Part shown: positions 48,415-59,824 of the stretch, one piece after another
How positions within the stretch are numbered: position 1 is the stretch's first letter
How the letters are laid out: every line of letters starts with the position of its first letter
Assembly (NCBI GenBank): GCA_002425225.1
Contig: DILV01000003.1
Coordinates: 38,824-102,823, forward strand
From: Thiothrix sp. UBA5583
Lineage (GTDB): Bacteria; Pseudomonadota; Gammaproteobacteria; Thiotrichales; Thiotrichaceae
Direction of reading: 5' to 3'
DNA length: 64,000 nucleotides
Translations under genes and position numbers: made by a program
The notes under the pieces: generated by a model
What the model was told of the DNA's origin: nothing
The model's input: only the letters and a program-made list of their open reading frames with translations
Database searches by the model: none

Positions 48415-49605
48415 TCAAACAGCAACCACAGTCCACTGACCGTTGTGCTGTGCAATCTGTTGGTTGCAACCCAAGGCTACTGGCGTATCGGTTTGCCCAT
48501 CCAGTGCGCGGATCACCGTGTTACCCTGGCTGCGCAGTTCACGGATCAGGGCATCCAGACTGGTATTCTGATCGGCAGGCGCAAAGATGCTAGCTTGCCT
48601 GCTGGGTTGGCCTTGTTGCAGGGCGAATGTTGCCAGTGTGCGCAAGTCGGTGCTGAAACCGGTGGCAGGGCGTTTGCGTCCAAAGGCTTCGCCGATGCCA
48701 TCATAGCGCCCGCCACGGGCAATTTCCCTACCCATACCGGGAGTGTAAATGCCGTACACGATGCCGGTGTGGTAGTCATAGCCGCTCAGTTCCGCCAGAT
48801 CAACATGAATGTTGCAGGCTGGGAAGCTGGCGCGGATGCGTGCCACCAAAGTTTGCAGGTGGGTGAGGGCAGCACGGATGTCGGCGTGCGCGTTGGCAAA
48901 CACCGTAGCAGCCTGTTCCAGCACGTCAGGCGCACCGCTCAGGCGTGGTAACTGGCGCAGGTAATGGTTCATGTCCGCAGGCAGCTTGGCGTTTGCCAGC
49001 CAATCATCAATTTCTGGCAAGGATTTGCGCACCAGCATGTCGTAGAACGCACTTTCCTGCTGGGCACTCATGCCAGCTTCGCGGGCGAGGGTGCGGAAAA
49101 TGCCAACGTGACCGATGTCCAACACCACATTAGGGACATGGCATTGCGCCAGCGTTTCCAGCAGCAGGGAAATCACTTCAAAGTCGCTGTCCTGCCCGGC
49201 ATGACCAAACAGTTCCGCGCCTACCTGCAAAGGGGAACGTGAACCGTCGCGGTGGAAGCTGCGGGTACGCAATACGCTTCCGATGTAACACAGACGGTTG
49301 GGCAGGTCGGTTTTCAGTTTGTGGGCATCAATGCGTGCCACTTGCGGGGTCATGTCGGCACGCAGCCCCATCATGCGCCCACTCAACTGGTCGGTCAGCT
49401 TGAAGGTTTGTACATCCAGGTTGCTGCCATGCCCGATGCTGAGGGATTCCATGAATTCCACCATCGGTGGCATCACGAGGCGGTAGCCCCAGGTAGCAAA
49501 CAGGTCAAGCAGGCGGCGGCGCAATTGCTCCAGCGCTTCCGCCTCATCGGGCAGGGCTTCGCTGATGCCATCGGGGAGCGCCCAGTATTGGTCAATCTTC
49601 GGCAT
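48415..49605 (-). CDS. hisZ: ATP phosphoribosyltransferase regulatory subunit
   Basis: A histidyl-tRNA-synthetase-like protein that binds short-form HisG and confers histidine feedback. The class II synthetase-like core shows WGYRLVMPPMVEFMESL, FKLTDQLSGRMMGLRADMTPQVARI, and ARGGRYDGIGEAFGRKRPATGFSTDL. The anticodon-binding domain of true HisS is absent (396 residues). Its presence predicts a short HisG elsewhere in the genome. The hflC-DUF2065-hisZ-purA order is typical of gammaproteobacteria. Confidence 0.93.
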   Translation of the reverse strand: MPKIDQYWALPDGISEALPDEAEALEQLRRRLLDLFATWGYRLVMPPMVEFMESLSIGHGSNLDVQTFKLTDQLSGRMMGLRADMTPQVARIDAHKLKTDLPNRLCYIGSVLRTRSFHRDGSRSPLQVGAELFGHAGQDSDFEVISLLLETLAQCHVPNVVLDIGHVGIFRTLAREAGMSAQQESAFYDMLVRKSLPEIDDWLANAKLPADMNHYLRQLPRLSGAPDVLEQAATVFANAHADIRAALTHLQTLVARIRASFPACNIHVDLAELSGYDYHTGIVYGIYTPGMGREIARGGRYDGIGEAFGRKRPATGFSTDLRTLATFALQQGQPSRQASIFAPADQNTSLDALIRELRSQGNTVIRALDGQTDTPVALGCNQQIAQHNGQWTVVAV

Positions 49606-49612
49606 GTTTCGG

Positions 49613-49807
49613 CTAGTCAGTCACAAAGAGCAGTAGGATACCAGCAATTACGCTTACCAGACCAATGGTTCGTAAGGTTTTGTCGGGCAATTCCAGCAAT
49701 TGTGCATAGGCTTGTTTAAGGCGGGCAGGGCTTAGAAACGGCATCAAGCCCTCCAGTATCAACAGGAGGGCTAGTGCATTGAGCAAGTCGTGCCAGTTCA
49801 ATTCCAC
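49613..49807 (-). CDS. DUF2065 small membrane protein (YjeT-like)
   Basis: A 64-residue protein with two hydrophobic helices (about 8-25 and 44-62) and the family pattern LLILEGLMPFLSPARLKQAYAQL. Its function is unknown, but it almost always lies next to hflC, as here, 13 bp downstream, and it may belong to the HflKC-FtsH membrane complex. The start ATG is the only one that fits the family length. hisZ follows 7 bp after its stop. Confidence 0.88.
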   Translation of the reverse strand: MELNWHDLLNALALLLILEGLMPFLSPARLKQAYAQLLELPDKTLRTIGLVSVIAGILLLFVTD

Positions 49808-49820
49808 GCTCAGGTATCTG

Positions 49821-50690
49821 CTACTGTGCGGATGGCTGTTTGAAGTAACGGAAGAATTCGGAGGTTGGCTCCAGTACCATTACGTCGCTGCCTTTGCCCA
49901 GTGTATTTTTGTAGGCATTGAGGCTACGGTAGAAAGAATAGAACTCTGCGTCCTGCTGGTAAGCCTGTGCGTAAACTTCAGCAGCTTTGGCGTCACCTTC
50001 ACCACGAAGTTTTTCAGCCTCCTTGTAGGCTTCTGCTTTGATGATGGTGGCTTCGCGGTCAGCAGTGGCTTCAATCTTGGCTGCCTCTTCCTTGCCGCGT
50101 GAACGGAAGTCCTGAGCTACCCGCTGACGGTCGGAGCGCATCCGGTCATACACGGAGTCGCTGACTGTATCCGGGAAGTCAATCCGGCTAACACGGATGT
50201 CAACAATTTCAATCCCCAGTTGCTTGGCAACTTCACTGGATTTGCTTTCCAGCCCTTGCATGATATTCCCACGTTCAGCAGATAGGGCTTCCTGGATGGT
50301 GCGGCGGCTGAATTCGTTGCGTAAACCGTCTTTCATGAGCTGTTCCAGGCGGTTTTCCGCATCAGCAACGCGCCCGCCACCGGTGGAACGGTAGAAAGCA
50401 GACACATCCTGAATACGCCATTTGACAAAGAAATCCACGGTCACGTATTTCTTTTCACCTGTCAGAAACTGTTCTGGTTTGGATGTCAGTGTCTGGATAC
50501 GCGCTGGAAATTTGCTAACTGTGTTCACAAACGGGATGCGGAAGTGCAAGCCAGGCTGGATGTCAGCATCAACAATTTCACGGAACTTGAACAGGATGGC
50601 TCGTTCACGCTGGTCTACTGTGTAGACAGAAGAGTACAGCAACAGGACAATAGCCCCGATGGTGATGGCAAGCAGGTTCTTGATGTCCAT
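49821..50690 (-). CDS. hflC: Protease modulator HflC
   Basis: SPFH-domain membrane protein that forms, with HflK, the large cage around FtsH. The N-terminal membrane segment (about 5-24) is followed by YTVDQRERAILFKFREIVD, the SPFH region (about 20-200) and a long Ala/Glu/Arg coiled coil (about 200-260) with EAAKIEATADREATIIKAEAYKEAEKLRGEGDA broken here only by short gaps. It overlaps the hflK stop as TAATG, so subunits are made in step. Length is 289. Confidence 0.95.
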   Translation of the reverse strand: MDIKNLLAITIGAIVLLLYSSVYTVDQRERAILFKFREIVDADIQPGLHFRIPFVNTVSKFPARIQTLTSKPEQFLTGEKKYVTVDFFVKWRIQDVSAFYRSTGGGRVADAENRLEQLMKDGLRNEFSRRTIQEALSAERGNIMQGLESKSSEVAKQLGIEIVDIRVSRIDFPDTVSDSVYDRMRSDRQRVAQDFRSRGKEEAAKIEATADREATIIKAEAYKEAEKLRGEGDAKAAEVYAQAYQQDAEFYSFYRSLNAYKNTLGKGSDVMVLEPTSEFFRYFKQPSAQ

Positions 50691-51886
50691 TAGCGGCTCT
50701 CCCGTGTACTGGCTTCACGTGCAGGGCGTGTAACCGTGCCTTCGGCAGGTGTTTCAGTGGGTGATGCCTGTTGTGTTTTGGCTTGAGGAGCGGTGGTAGC
50801 GGCTGCTACTGCCGGAGCCAGATGTTGGGCATCTGTTGGCTGTGTGCCGGTTAACTGATCCAGCGGCAGATACAGCATATTATTACTGCTGTTGGCATCA
50901 ACCAGGATTTTACGGCTGCCGGACATGACGCTTTCCAGCGTTTCCAGATACATCCTTTCACGGGTTACTTCAGGCGCCTTGCGGAATTCGGCTACCAGTT
51001 GAGTAAAGCGGGCTGCATCACCCTCTGCTCTGGCGACCGTTTCCTGGCGGTAGGCTTCCGACTGGGCTTTGACCCTGGCAGCTTCGCCACGGGCTTCAGG
51101 CAGTATGCGGTTTGCATAGGTATCGGCTTCGTTTTTGAAACGGTTGGCATCTTCCCGCGCCTTGTTGGCTTCATCGAAAGCTGCCTTGACTTCAGCAGGG
51201 GCTTCGGCATACGTCAGGTTGACAGTGATGACCTGCAAGCCGGACTTGTAACCATCCAGTACCTGTTGCATCTGGGTCTGGATGTTGGCAGCAATTTGCT
51301 CGCGACCTTCCTTGAGGATGAAGTCCATGTCGTTGCGCCCGATGACTTCACGGGTAGCGCCACGCATGACCTGATATAGCGTACCCTGAGTCTGGTCGTT
51401 CAGGGCATCCGGGTTGACGATGTTGAAAGCATAGTCTTCCGGGCTACGTACCTTGTACTGGGCTGAAACGGCAATTTCGACGATATTTTCATCCTTGGTC
51501 AGCATGGTACTGCGATCCTGTGCGCTACGGTTTTGCTCAACATCAATGATTTCAACCGTTTCAATCGGATAAGGCAAGCGCCAGTGCAATCCGGCAGTGG
51601 TGGTTTGCTGATAAGCACCAAAGCGTAAAACCAGACCTTGCTGACGTGCATCGACAGTATAAAAGCCAGATAGCAGCCAGCCGCCTACCAGCAAGACCAG
51701 CAGGAATGCAATGCCTTTGCCGCCGTTGTTATCGGAATTGCCCTGTCGGCCTGAACCACCAAACAGTTTGCCCAGTTTCTGGTTGAGTTTACGGATGAAT
51801 TCTTCGGGATCATTGTTGCCACCTGATCCAGGTTTTTTTCCCGTCCAAGGGTCTTGTTGATTGCCACCCGGTTCGTTCCAGGGCAT
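50690..51886 (-). CDS. hflK: Protease modulator HflK
   Basis: Partner of HflC in the FtsH-regulating membrane cage. The N-terminus is the usual Gly/Pro/Asn-rich cytoplasmic stretch (PWNEPGG, DPWTGKKPGSGGNNDPEE), then a membrane segment (about 66-85), YTVDARQQGLVLRFGAY, the SPFH core and a coiled coil. I start at MPWNEPGG behind GAGGAGC (398 residues). The C-terminal 50 residues are Ala/Pro/Thr-rich and variable. hflX and hfq, often upstream, are absent here. Confidence 0.95.
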   Translation of the reverse strand: MPWNEPGGNQQDPWTGKKPGSGGNNDPEEFIRKLNQKLGKLFGGSGRQGNSDNNGGKGIAFLLVLLVGGWLLSGFYTVDARQQGLVLRFGAYQQTTTAGLHWRLPYPIETVEIIDVEQNRSAQDRSTMLTKDENIVEIAVSAQYKVRSPEDYAFNIVNPDALNDQTQGTLYQVMRGATREVIGRNDMDFILKEGREQIAANIQTQMQQVLDGYKSGLQVITVNLTYAEAPAEVKAAFDEANKAREDANRFKNEADTYANRILPEARGEAARVKAQSEAYRQETVARAEGDAARFTQLVAEFRKAPEVTRERMYLETLESVMSGSRKILVDANSSNNMLYLPLDQLTGTQPTDAQHLAPAVAAATTAPQAKTQQASPTETPAEGTVTRPAREASTRESR

Positions 51887-51996
51887 AGGTAAGCTCCTCA
51901 TGATAAATTCAGCACGAAGCATAGCAGATTCATGGGGGCGGTATTCAACACAACCGCGAAAAAAGGGGGAAATAAGTGACAAACGTCATCTGGCGT

Positions 51997-52024
51997 TTGA
52001 TTGCAAACCTTTATTTTGTATAAA
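51997..52024 (+). promoter_or_regulatory. Candidate promoter for the TPR membrane protein gene
   Basis: TTGATT (51997-52002), 16 bp, TATAAA (52019-52024), in the 261-bp gap between hflK and the gene at 52148. I see no other clear signal in this gap; the hflK promoter on the other strand must also be here. Confidence 0.35.
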
Positions 52025-52147
52025 ATTCCCTGCGAGTGTCAGTGGGGATGGCTGATTGGATACGTAACAGAATTTAATGAAAAATTTGAAAAGTTGACTA
52101 TATTATGATCCTGCAACCCCCATACAGTCAGAAATGGATTTGACAAC

Positions 52148-53563
52148 ATGACCCAAGGATTGTCGGTACGCCAGGTACAGGATGTTTTTTTTCCTGCGCA
52201 CAAACAGCACGTGTTTCACCGTATCAACCTCGAATATCTGGTTCCGCTACATGGCATGAAGCGCCAAGGCATTTACAGCCTGCTGGATGCTGGTATCCGT
52301 AACAACCTGCGCAAGTTTGGTAGTGCAGAGGATGTTTTGCACAGTTTGCGCCCTCAGCTTGAAGTACTCGCATCCCATGTTTCCATGCAAGGTTTGCGTT
52401 TGGTACAAAGCCGGGAAGATCTGCGTAAGCAACTGCAAGCAGATGGCAAGGCTGGTTTTGGTTTTTACCGCGCCGGAGTAGAGGCCGATTTTGCCAGCAA
52501 GCAGCTTTCCGAATCCCTGCTGGTACAGGGCAATGATGCCCAGCAACGGGTGGCAACCGCAGAATTCATGCTCAAGCAGGCACTGTCTGTCAATCAGCGC
52601 AATTACCGGGCGCATTTTGAGCTGGGCTGGATCTACCTGTTCCTGCTGGGCAGGTTGGATGAGGCGGCTTGTCATTTTGCCCAAGCTGCCAGTCTGGCGG
52701 AAAAGGATGACCCGGTATTTGCTGCTTTTGCCTTGCGCCATCTGGCGGATACCCGTTATGGCTTGCAGGATCATGGCAATGCGGTGGAAGCTGCCTTTGC
52801 CGCCCTCAAGCTGGGTTCGCAGCCAGACATGGAAAACCTGTACGAATGCTCACGTTATTTGGCAATGGCAGGGGACAAGGACACAGCCGCCCACCAGTTG
52901 GCACGGGTCGTGGCACGTTCCCCGCTGTATTACGTGCAGGCGCAAGTAGAGCCGGATTTCGGTGATGCACAGGAAATCAAAGTGGTGCTGCGTGACTTGC
53001 GGGCTATCAGGGTAAACCGTATCCAGACCTATGTGCACCAGAACTGGAAACAAAGCGCCCTGTCCGCCATGCCATTACCGGACGGCATTGATTCAAGCAG
53101 ACTGTTCCGGCAGGTATTCCAACAGCATGTGCGGGTGATGTCACACTTGCCGTATGTCACTCTCAGCCAGCGTGAAAAACAGATCGGCAACATGATTCTG
53201 GATGCTTCCCAGAAGCGCATCGTGCGTGAAGTCAGGTTACGTTCACGTCAATACGAACAACACATGGAAAAACAGCGCTCCCGCTGGTCGTGGGTCAACC
53301 AGTTGGGGGGCGTCCTGATCCATGCGTCCGTGGTTCTGCTGTTGGCATCCTTGGTTTTCTATCTGCTGCGTTTTACCTCAGATCTGTTGGGTGTCGGCAG
53401 TCTGCTGGGTTCCGATGCCGTCATTTCCACGGTGCTGGGCAGTATGTTGCTGTTGGGGGTGACGGGCATCACCCTGTTCCAGTTCGTACCTTTCGGGGTG
53501 AAGAAGTTGTTGCGCAAGCAGGTTGAACTCGATAATACCCTGAACCTGCTGCAAACCTCCTGA
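52148..53563 (+). CDS. TPR-containing membrane protein, unassigned
   Basis: A 471-residue protein I cannot place in a named family. Residues about 120-270 read as tetratricopeptide-type helix pairs (AEFMLKQALSVNQRNYRAHFELGWIYLFLLGRLDEA in pieces, AAFALRHLADTRYGLQDHG, NLYECSRYLAMAGD). A charged helical region (about 345-385, many Arg/Gln) precedes two hydrophobic segments (about 393-413 and 425-447), so the bulk is cytoplasmic with a C-terminal hairpin anchor. There is no signal peptide. Its 3' end overlaps the convergent protease gene by 95 bp. Confidence 0.75.
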   Translation: MTQGLSVRQVQDVFFPAHKQHVFHRINLEYLVPLHGMKRQGIYSLLDAGIRNNLRKFGSAEDVLHSLRPQLEVLASHVSMQGLRLVQSREDLRKQLQADGKAGFGFYRAGVEADFASKQLSESLLVQGNDAQQRVATAEFMLKQALSVNQRNYRAHFELGWIYLFLLGRLDEAACHFAQAASLAEKDDPVFAAFALRHLADTRYGLQDHGNAVEAAFAALKLGSQPDMENLYECSRYLAMAGDKDTAAHQLARVVARSPLYYVQAQVEPDFGDAQEIKVVLRDLRAIRVNRIQTYVHQNWKQSALSAMPLPDGIDSSRLFRQVFQQHVRVMSHLPYVTLSQREKQIGNMILDASQKRIVREVRLRSRQYEQHMEKQRSRWSWVNQLGGVLIHASVVLLLASLVFYLLRFTSDLLGVGSLLGSDAVISTVLGSMLLLGVTGITLFQFVPFGVKKLLRKQVELDNTLNLLQTS

Positions 53564-54488
53564 TGCCCAGCCACAAGGCGAGCAAGCCCAGTCCAGCCAT
53601 TGCCCAGGCACTGACGGAACCAGCTCCTCCGGGATAGTTCATGCGCGGGTTGTCTGGCTGTACAGGGCTAGCGGCGTAAGGTGGTGGTGCATATTGCTGA
53701 ATCCAGTGGGCATAGCTGGCTACGCGGGTGTAGATACCGTATTTGCCGGGCATGGCGCAGCCTTCGCCCTGACTGACAATCCCCACCTGCCGGTACACGC
53801 CATTTTGCCTTACCATCAATGGCCCGCCGCTGTCGCCGACACAGGCATCATGCCCACCTTGCGGCAAACCAGCACACAGCATGTTGGGCAAGATTTTGCC
53901 GTTATAGGAAGTGGGCTGGTTACAGACTTCGTTGGGTACGACCGGAATGGTTACTTGCTGGAGCTGATTGGGATAATCACCCGGTGCGCCACCTGGTGCG
54001 TTGGCGCGGCGTGCGCCCCAGCCCACTACGGTTGCTGCCGTGCCAGGTGGTGGATTATCGGCATACACCGGCATGGTTGCGCCTTCCAGTGGCGCTGTCA
54101 GCATCAGCAGGGCCAAGTCATTGGCGCCATTGCGTGGGTTGTATTGCGGGTGTACAACAATGCGCTGAACTTGCATGAATCTGCCACGTGGTGAATCCAG
54201 TCCGGTTGCACCGGAAAAAATTACCATGTCCGCAGGGCCATATTCATAGCTCAAGCCTGCCGCTTCGCCGGTGATGCAATGCCCGGCAGTCAGTACCCAC
54301 AATGGATGGATCAGGTTGCCACCACACAGAATTTCGCCGGTGGAGGTGGTCTTGATGGCGACTACGGAAGGCCAAGCATTTTGCCCCGCCGGATTCCCCC
54401 CTACGATGCGCATGGTCATGTCGGAATTTGCGCCTGCCTGCTGCCAAGAAAACAGCAGGAGAAAAATTATCCCCAATACCTTGTACAT
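53469..54488 (-). CDS. Trypsin-like serine protease with GlyGly-CTERM-like tail
   Basis: A 339-residue secreted S1 protease. After a signal peptide (1-20) the activation site is RIVGG (27-31). The triad is His70 (LTAGHC), Asp124 (NDLALL) and Ser220 (GDSGGP); Asp214 predicts cleavage after Arg or Lys. Residues 286-311 (PGGAGSVSAWAMAGLGLLALWLGIRR) form a Gly-rich, hydrophobic, Arg-ending tail like GlyGly-CTERM signals, which are removed by rhombosortase in type II secretion hosts. Beyond it lie 28 extra residues that read through into the convergent TPR gene, unlike the usual end after the arginines. No regulator or secretion gene is adjacent. Confidence 0.85.
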   Translation of the reverse strand: MYKVLGIIFLLLFSWQQAGANSDMTMRIVGGNPAGQNAWPSVVAIKTTSTGEILCGGNLIHPLWVLTAGHCITGEAAGLSYEYGPADMVIFSGATGLDSPRGRFMQVQRIVVHPQYNPRNGANDLALLMLTAPLEGATMPVYADNPPPGTAATVVGWGARRANAPGGAPGDYPNQLQQVTIPVVPNEVCNQPTSYNGKILPNMLCAGLPQGGHDACVGDSGGPLMVRQNGVYRQVGIVSQGEGCAMPGKYGIYTRVASYAHWIQQYAPPPYAASPVQPDNPRMNYPGGAGSVSAWAMAGLGLLALWLGIRRFAAGSGYYRVQPACATTSSPRKVRTGTG

Positions 54489-54575
54489 TATATATCCCCT
54501 GTCACATTATGATTTGGCCCAACGTTTACGACCACAAAAAACACTGGATTACTGCATGAAACAGGAAAATTTTTT

Positions 54576-55439
54576 ATGAGTTTTATTTTGATCACGGGTA
54601 ATGCCGTCCTCGACATCGTGAATGGGGTTGACCATTACCCACAGGAAGACGAGGAAATGCGAGCCAGTAACCAATGGGTAGGCTGTGGCGGCAATGCAGC
54701 CAATACGGCACGGGTATTGGCTGCGCACCGTCACCGTTGTGACTGGGCAGGGGTGCTGGCAACGAACGCTGACGGGGAGCGTATTGCCAACAGCTTGCAA
54801 GCTGCCGGGGTCGGTCTGGAACATGCCAGCAGGCAAGCGGGCACGTCCCCTGTTTCCTGCATTACCCTCAATCAGGCCAACGGTAGCCGCACCATTGTGC
54901 ATTACCGTGATTTGCCGGAATTGTCTGCGGCTGATTTTTGCCAGATTCCAGTAGAACGTTATGACTGGTTGCATTTTGAAGGGCGCAATGTGGCAGAGTT
55001 GGAGAAGATGCTGGCTTATACCCGCGACAACATTTTCGACCAGCCCGTTTCTCTGGAAATCGAAAAGCAGCGTGAGGGGCTGGCAGCGCTGATTCCACTG
55101 GTGGATCTGGTTATGTTCCCGCGTGCTTACGCCCAGCTACACGGTTTCAGTGACGCGGAAAGTTTTTTGCGTGACCAGCAGGCAAAATATGGAAGCATCT
55201 GGATGACCTGTACTTGGGGGGAGCAGGGTGCATGGGCGATTGACCAACTTGGGGTGGTGTTTCATGCCCCGGCACTCAAGGTGGAACAGGTAGTCGATAC
55301 CACTGGATCCGGAGATGTGTTCAACGCCGGTCTGATCCACGCGCTGGCGACCGGGCAATTGCTGGAAGAAGCCCTGCATTATGCAACGGAACTGGCAGGA
55401 CGCAAGGTCGCACAGCAGGGGTTGGAAGGTTTGATGTAG
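54576..55439 (+). CDS. PfkB-family carbohydrate kinase (ketohexokinase-like)
   Basis: A ribokinase-fold sugar kinase of 287 residues. N-terminal FILITGNAVLDIVNGVDHYP, the GCGGNAANTARVLAAH substrate segment, and signature 2 DTTGSGDVFNAGLIHAL with the catalytic Asp are present. The overall pattern, with RTIVHYRDLPELS and HFEGRNVAELEKML, resembles ketohexokinase-type members more than ribokinase or fructokinase. The substrate is not determined by context: it stands between the protease and tgt, which both point the other way. No clear SD precedes the ATG. Confidence 0.82.
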   Translation: MSFILITGNAVLDIVNGVDHYPQEDEEMRASNQWVGCGGNAANTARVLAAHRHRCDWAGVLATNADGERIANSLQAAGVGLEHASRQAGTSPVSCITLNQANGSRTIVHYRDLPELSAADFCQIPVERYDWLHFEGRNVAELEKMLAYTRDNIFDQPVSLEIEKQREGLAALIPLVDLVMFPRAYAQLHGFSDAESFLRDQQAKYGSIWMTCTWGEQGAWAIDQLGVVFHAPALKVEQVVDTTGSGDVFNAGLIHALATGQLLEEALHYATELAGRKVAQQGLEGLM

Positions 55440-55450
55440 TGCCTGGGCTG

Positions 55451-56602
<1,152 letters not shown>

Positions 56603-56662
56603 TTAGCGGGTTGGGGGGAGCTAAGAAACCCATGACGACTTCTTCTTGCTGGACTTGTGGGG

Positions 56663-56711
56663 TTGATCTATAGAAAAATAGGGTATACAAAATTTTTCTG
56701 TTATTTTTCTG
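56663..56711 (+). promoter_or_regulatory. Candidate promoter with inverted and direct repeats before the CobS-like gene
   Basis: TTGATC (56663-56668), 15 bp, TATACA (56684-56689). The -10 lies inside a perfect 8-bp inverted repeat AGAAAAAT/ATTTTTCT (56672-56679 and 56692-56699), and ATTTTTCTG is repeated directly at 56703-56711. Confidence 0.4.
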
Positions 56712-56732
56712 AAAACAGGCGTGTCAGGGGTC

Positions 56733-57470
56733 ATGATCAAAACAATACTACGTTCCTTGCTGGTGGCAGCCGCTGTGTTGACACGTTTGCCTGTGCCACC
56801 TATTGAAGGTTTTTCTGCTGAAGAAAAAGGTCGTTCTCTGGCGTGGTTTCCTGTCATCGGTGCCTTGATGGGGCTGATTCTGGCAGCGATTGCCTGGCGG
56901 CTGGAGCATGTGGAACCAGTGCTGGCTTCCGTCATCTTGCTAACTTTGTGGATGTTTGTCAGTGAGTTGCATCATCTGGACTCGCTTGCCCGCAGTATTA
57001 GTGCGTGGTTCTTTGGTGAGATGTGTGCTGGCAAACAAGACAATAGTAGCCAACACCCCTCGGTTCCCCATCTGGGGGTCATGGGGGTAATGGCTTTGGT
57101 GATGATGGTCAAGTTCGCAGCGCTGTCTGTCCTGATTGAATACAAGGTCTGGCCTTATATCTTTTTCGCGCCGCTGATTGCCCGCCTGCTGGTGATCGCC
57201 CTGCTGGGCTTTACGCCAGTTGCTGCCAATGAGGGTGTGATGCAGGAATTTCGGGTGGAATTTCCTTATGTCGCGCTGTTTGTCTGGTTGTTGTTGGCAG
57301 TGCCGATAGCGCTGGTGGCAGGTATGCCCATGTTTGCCATGTTCGTGACACTGATATTGATCCGTTTCAGGTTGAAACGAATCTGTGGCGGTTTGACCTG
57401 GGACAGCATCGGAGCCAGCATTGTGCTGCTGGAAGCGGTAGGGCTGTTTGTGGCAGCCCTGTCCGCCTGA
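56733..57470 (+). CDS. CobS-like membrane protein with altered active-site region
   Basis: A 245-residue polytopic protein resembling adenosylcobinamide-GDP ribazoletransferase, which joins the lower ligand to cobalamin. Similarities are LTRLPVPPIEGFSAEEKGRSLAWFPVIGALMG at the start (seen in two parts), HHLD in the first acidic motif and GGLTWDSIGASIVLLEAV at the end. The key signature HLDGLADTxDG reads HHLDSLARSISAW, the following RxLEIMKDSRxG region reads SVPHLGVMGVMAL, and GQTGD reads GLTWD. Several conserved acidic residues are therefore missing. It may be inactive or have a new substrate. No other cobalamin genes are in the window. It ends 2 bp from pgm, convergent. Confidence 0.6.
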   Translation: MIKTILRSLLVAAAVLTRLPVPPIEGFSAEEKGRSLAWFPVIGALMGLILAAIAWRLEHVEPVLASVILLTLWMFVSELHHLDSLARSISAWFFGEMCAGKQDNSSQHPSVPHLGVMGVMALVMMVKFAALSVLIEYKVWPYIFFAPLIARLLVIALLGFTPVAANEGVMQEFRVEFPYVALFVWLLLAVPIALVAGMPMFAMFVTLILIRFRLKRICGGLTWDSIGASIVLLEAVGLFVAALSA

Positions 57471-57472
57471 TT

Positions 57473-59137
<1,665 letters not shown>

Positions 59138-59172
59138 TTAGGATCAGGTTTAGTCAGGCTTATTATGGATTT

Positions 59173-59625
59173 ATGTTAGTTAAAGAACAACCCACTACTT
59201 TCTCCCCACGTCCAAAATCTTTTGTGGCTTTGATGGAGATGTATGAAATCAACTATATGCAATTGCGCTTGCTGTGTGGTGATGTACGCAACCTGCCTGC
59301 GGAAACGGTATCGCGGGTAGAACGCTGTATTCCGGTGGCTGTACGGATGATCGACAACTCCGCACATACATCCACGGTCTTGCTGACTTACCTGTTCAGT
59401 GAGAAAAATGGGGAGCAGCAGACTAGTCGCCCCGATATGTTGATCCGCATTTATCACGATTCCAGGCAAGCTGAGGTGATCAGTCACCGTTGCCGCCTGT
59501 CGGATGAGCCTGTCCAGTATTGGGGCAAGGAACTGGACACCATGTTGCTGTGCCGTTGGCGCATGAACCGTTTTCTTTACAAATGGGTCAGTTACTTGCG
59601 TAGGCAAGGCCATGGTTTTTCCTAG
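59173..59625 (+). CDS. DUF1249 family protein (YqiB-like)
   Basis: A 150-residue cytoplasmic protein of unknown function. The family traits are an N-terminal FVALMEMYEINYMQLRLL, a central MLIRIYHDSRQAEVISHRC segment, and a Trp/Arg-rich C-terminal helix RMNRFLYKWVSYL. In E. coli the homologue lies with nudF and cpdA; here it stands alone between pgm and iscR. The ATG at 59173 is the first in frame and gives normal length. Confidence 0.85.
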   Translation: MLVKEQPTTFSPRPKSFVALMEMYEINYMQLRLLCGDVRNLPAETVSRVERCIPVAVRMIDNSAHTSTVLLTYLFSEKNGEQQTSRPDMLIRIYHDSRQAEVISHRCRLSDEPVQYWGKELDTMLLCRWRMNRFLYKWVSYLRRQGHGFS

Positions 59626-59733
59626 GGTTTACGCTACGTATAGTTATTGTATAAATAATGGAAGGTATAACTTCTTTCTGTATACTTGATCGAAGATAAC
59701 AACCTATTTTTTGTATAAGTCAGGAGCACTAAA

Positions 59734-59789
59734 AATCTTGACTGTTTAAGTAGGTTTATCTAGTATGCTGACTAAATTAGTAGGAAATT
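59734..59789 (+). promoter_or_regulatory. iscR promoter with two tandem IscR type-1-like boxes
   Basis: TTGACT (59738-59743), 17 bp, TAGTAT (59761-59766). Two copies of the GACT-N5-AGT-A-GG half-palindrome (about 59734-59758 and 59763-59789) match the [2Fe-2S]-IscR type-1 site. Box 1 contains the -35 and box 2 starts in the -10, so bound IscR should repress, as in E. coli. Confidence 0.75.
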
Positions 59790-59824
59790 AAGATTCAGCC
59801 ACTCATGTTGCCAAGGAGTACCAC

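Noticed and set aside
56733..57470. A confident cobS assignment
   Set aside because: The core acidic motifs are altered and no cobalamin genes are nearby, so I kept it as CobS-like.
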